A DNA stretch of 5,625 bases from SFTH01 sp051878085 (GTDB lineage: Bacteria > Bacillota > Clostridia > Christensenellales > Aristaeellaceae): assembly GCA_051878085.1 (NCBI GenBank), contig JBJEJN010000206.1, positions 1 through 5,625 on the forward strand, read 5' to 3'. Under the pieces are notes generated by a model. The model was given only the letters and a program-made list of their open reading frames with translations. It made no database searches and had not been told where the DNA came from. A program made the position numbers and the translations under genes. The number at the start of each line of letters is the position of its first letter. The first letter of the stretch is position 1. Below are positions 5,255 to 5,625 of the stretch, one piece after another.

Positions 5255-5625
5255 TCAGCTCAGCTCGGACAGGCCCGTGCACAGCTCATAGTACCGTCCC
5301 TTCTGGCGCAGCAGATCGTCGTGGTCGCCGCGCTCGATGATCTCGCCGTTCTCCAGCACCATGATGGCGTTGGCGTTGCGCACGGTGGACAGGCGGTGGG
5401 CGATGACGAAGGTGGTGCGGTTCTCCATGATGCGGTCCATGCCCTTCTCGATCATGCGCTCGGTGCGGGTGTCGACGGAGCTGGTGGCCTCGTCCAGCAC
5501 CAGGATCGGCGCCTTGCTCAGCGCCGCGCGGGCGATGTTCAGCAGCTGCCGCTGGCCCTGGGACAGGTTCGCGCCGTCGCCCTCGATCACGGTGTTGTAG
5601 CCGTCGGACAGGCGCTTGATGAAGC
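5255..5625 (-). CDS. ABC exporter, fused membrane/ATPase type, C-terminal part of the ATPase domain only
   Basis: The last 122 residues of an ABC transporter ATPase domain are read on the minus strand; the 5' part lies beyond the right edge. The fragment opens FIKRLSDGYNT, then shows the signature NLSQGQ (fragment residues 19-24), Walker B ILVLDE (40-45) with its catalytic Glu, D-loop SSVD, and the H-loop histidine in IAHRLST (His76). The combination FIKRL-DGY, LSQGQRQLL and DEATSSVDTRTE is typical of fused transmembrane/ATPase exporters of the MsbA/MdlB/YheH type, often working as heterodimers of two adjacent genes, that export lipids, drugs or peptides. The membrane domain is not visible, so substrate and fusion are inferred. 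The catalytic Glu and His are intact, so this half is likely an active ATP site. It is convergent with clpX and shares the terminator between them. Confidence 0.92.
   Translation of the reverse strand, partial: FIKRLSDGYNTVIEGDGANLSQGQRQLLNIARAALSKAPILVLDEATSSVDTRTERMIEKGMDRIMENRTTFVIAHRLSTVRNANAIMVLENGEIIERGDHDDLLRQKGRYYELCTGLSELS

Overview
This window carries core housekeeping genes of a GC-rich member of the Clostridia (Firmicutes). The assignment rests on tig-clpP-clpX gene order, an L10-type ribosomal-protein leader, near-consensus sigma-A promoters, strong GGAGG ribosome binding sites and a zinc-binding (CxxC) form of L33. The species cannot be named from this sequence. I found no insertion sequence, tRNA, rRNA, CRISPR array or phage gene, and no undescribed multi-gene system. 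The points worth a second look are gene order and RNA regulation.

Left part, minus strand (1-1468): a consensus promoter (1440-1468) drives a roughly 170-nt leader and then rplJ (L10) and rplL (L7/L12). The leader has the features of an L10 autoregulatory RNA followed by an intrinsic attenuator. I could draw a 13-position antiterminator that competes with that attenuator. The operon ends at a clear terminator (290-321). Next, where rpoB would usually follow, comes a second strong promoter (208-236) and the start of rpmG (L33), which uses a TTG start and runs off the left edge.

Middle, plus strand (1611-3090): tig (trigger factor) is transcribed divergently from rplJ from its own promoter. 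It is followed by a hairpin without a U-tract and then a terminator-like hairpin.

Right part, plus strand (3091-5209): clpP and clpX form a tight pair with 7 nt between them, and the clpX ribosome binding site lies inside the last clpP codons. They are preceded by an unusually GC-rich leader of about 150 nt holding consecutive hairpins. A long stem-loop that can work in both directions separates clpX from a convergent ABC exporter gene, of which only the C-terminal end of the ATPase domain is present.

Functionally, the window joins the ribosomal stalk (L10 and L7/L12), the nascent-chain chaperone at the ribosomal exit (trigger factor) and the ClpXP protease. This covers protein synthesis, folding and turnover in one neighbourhood.
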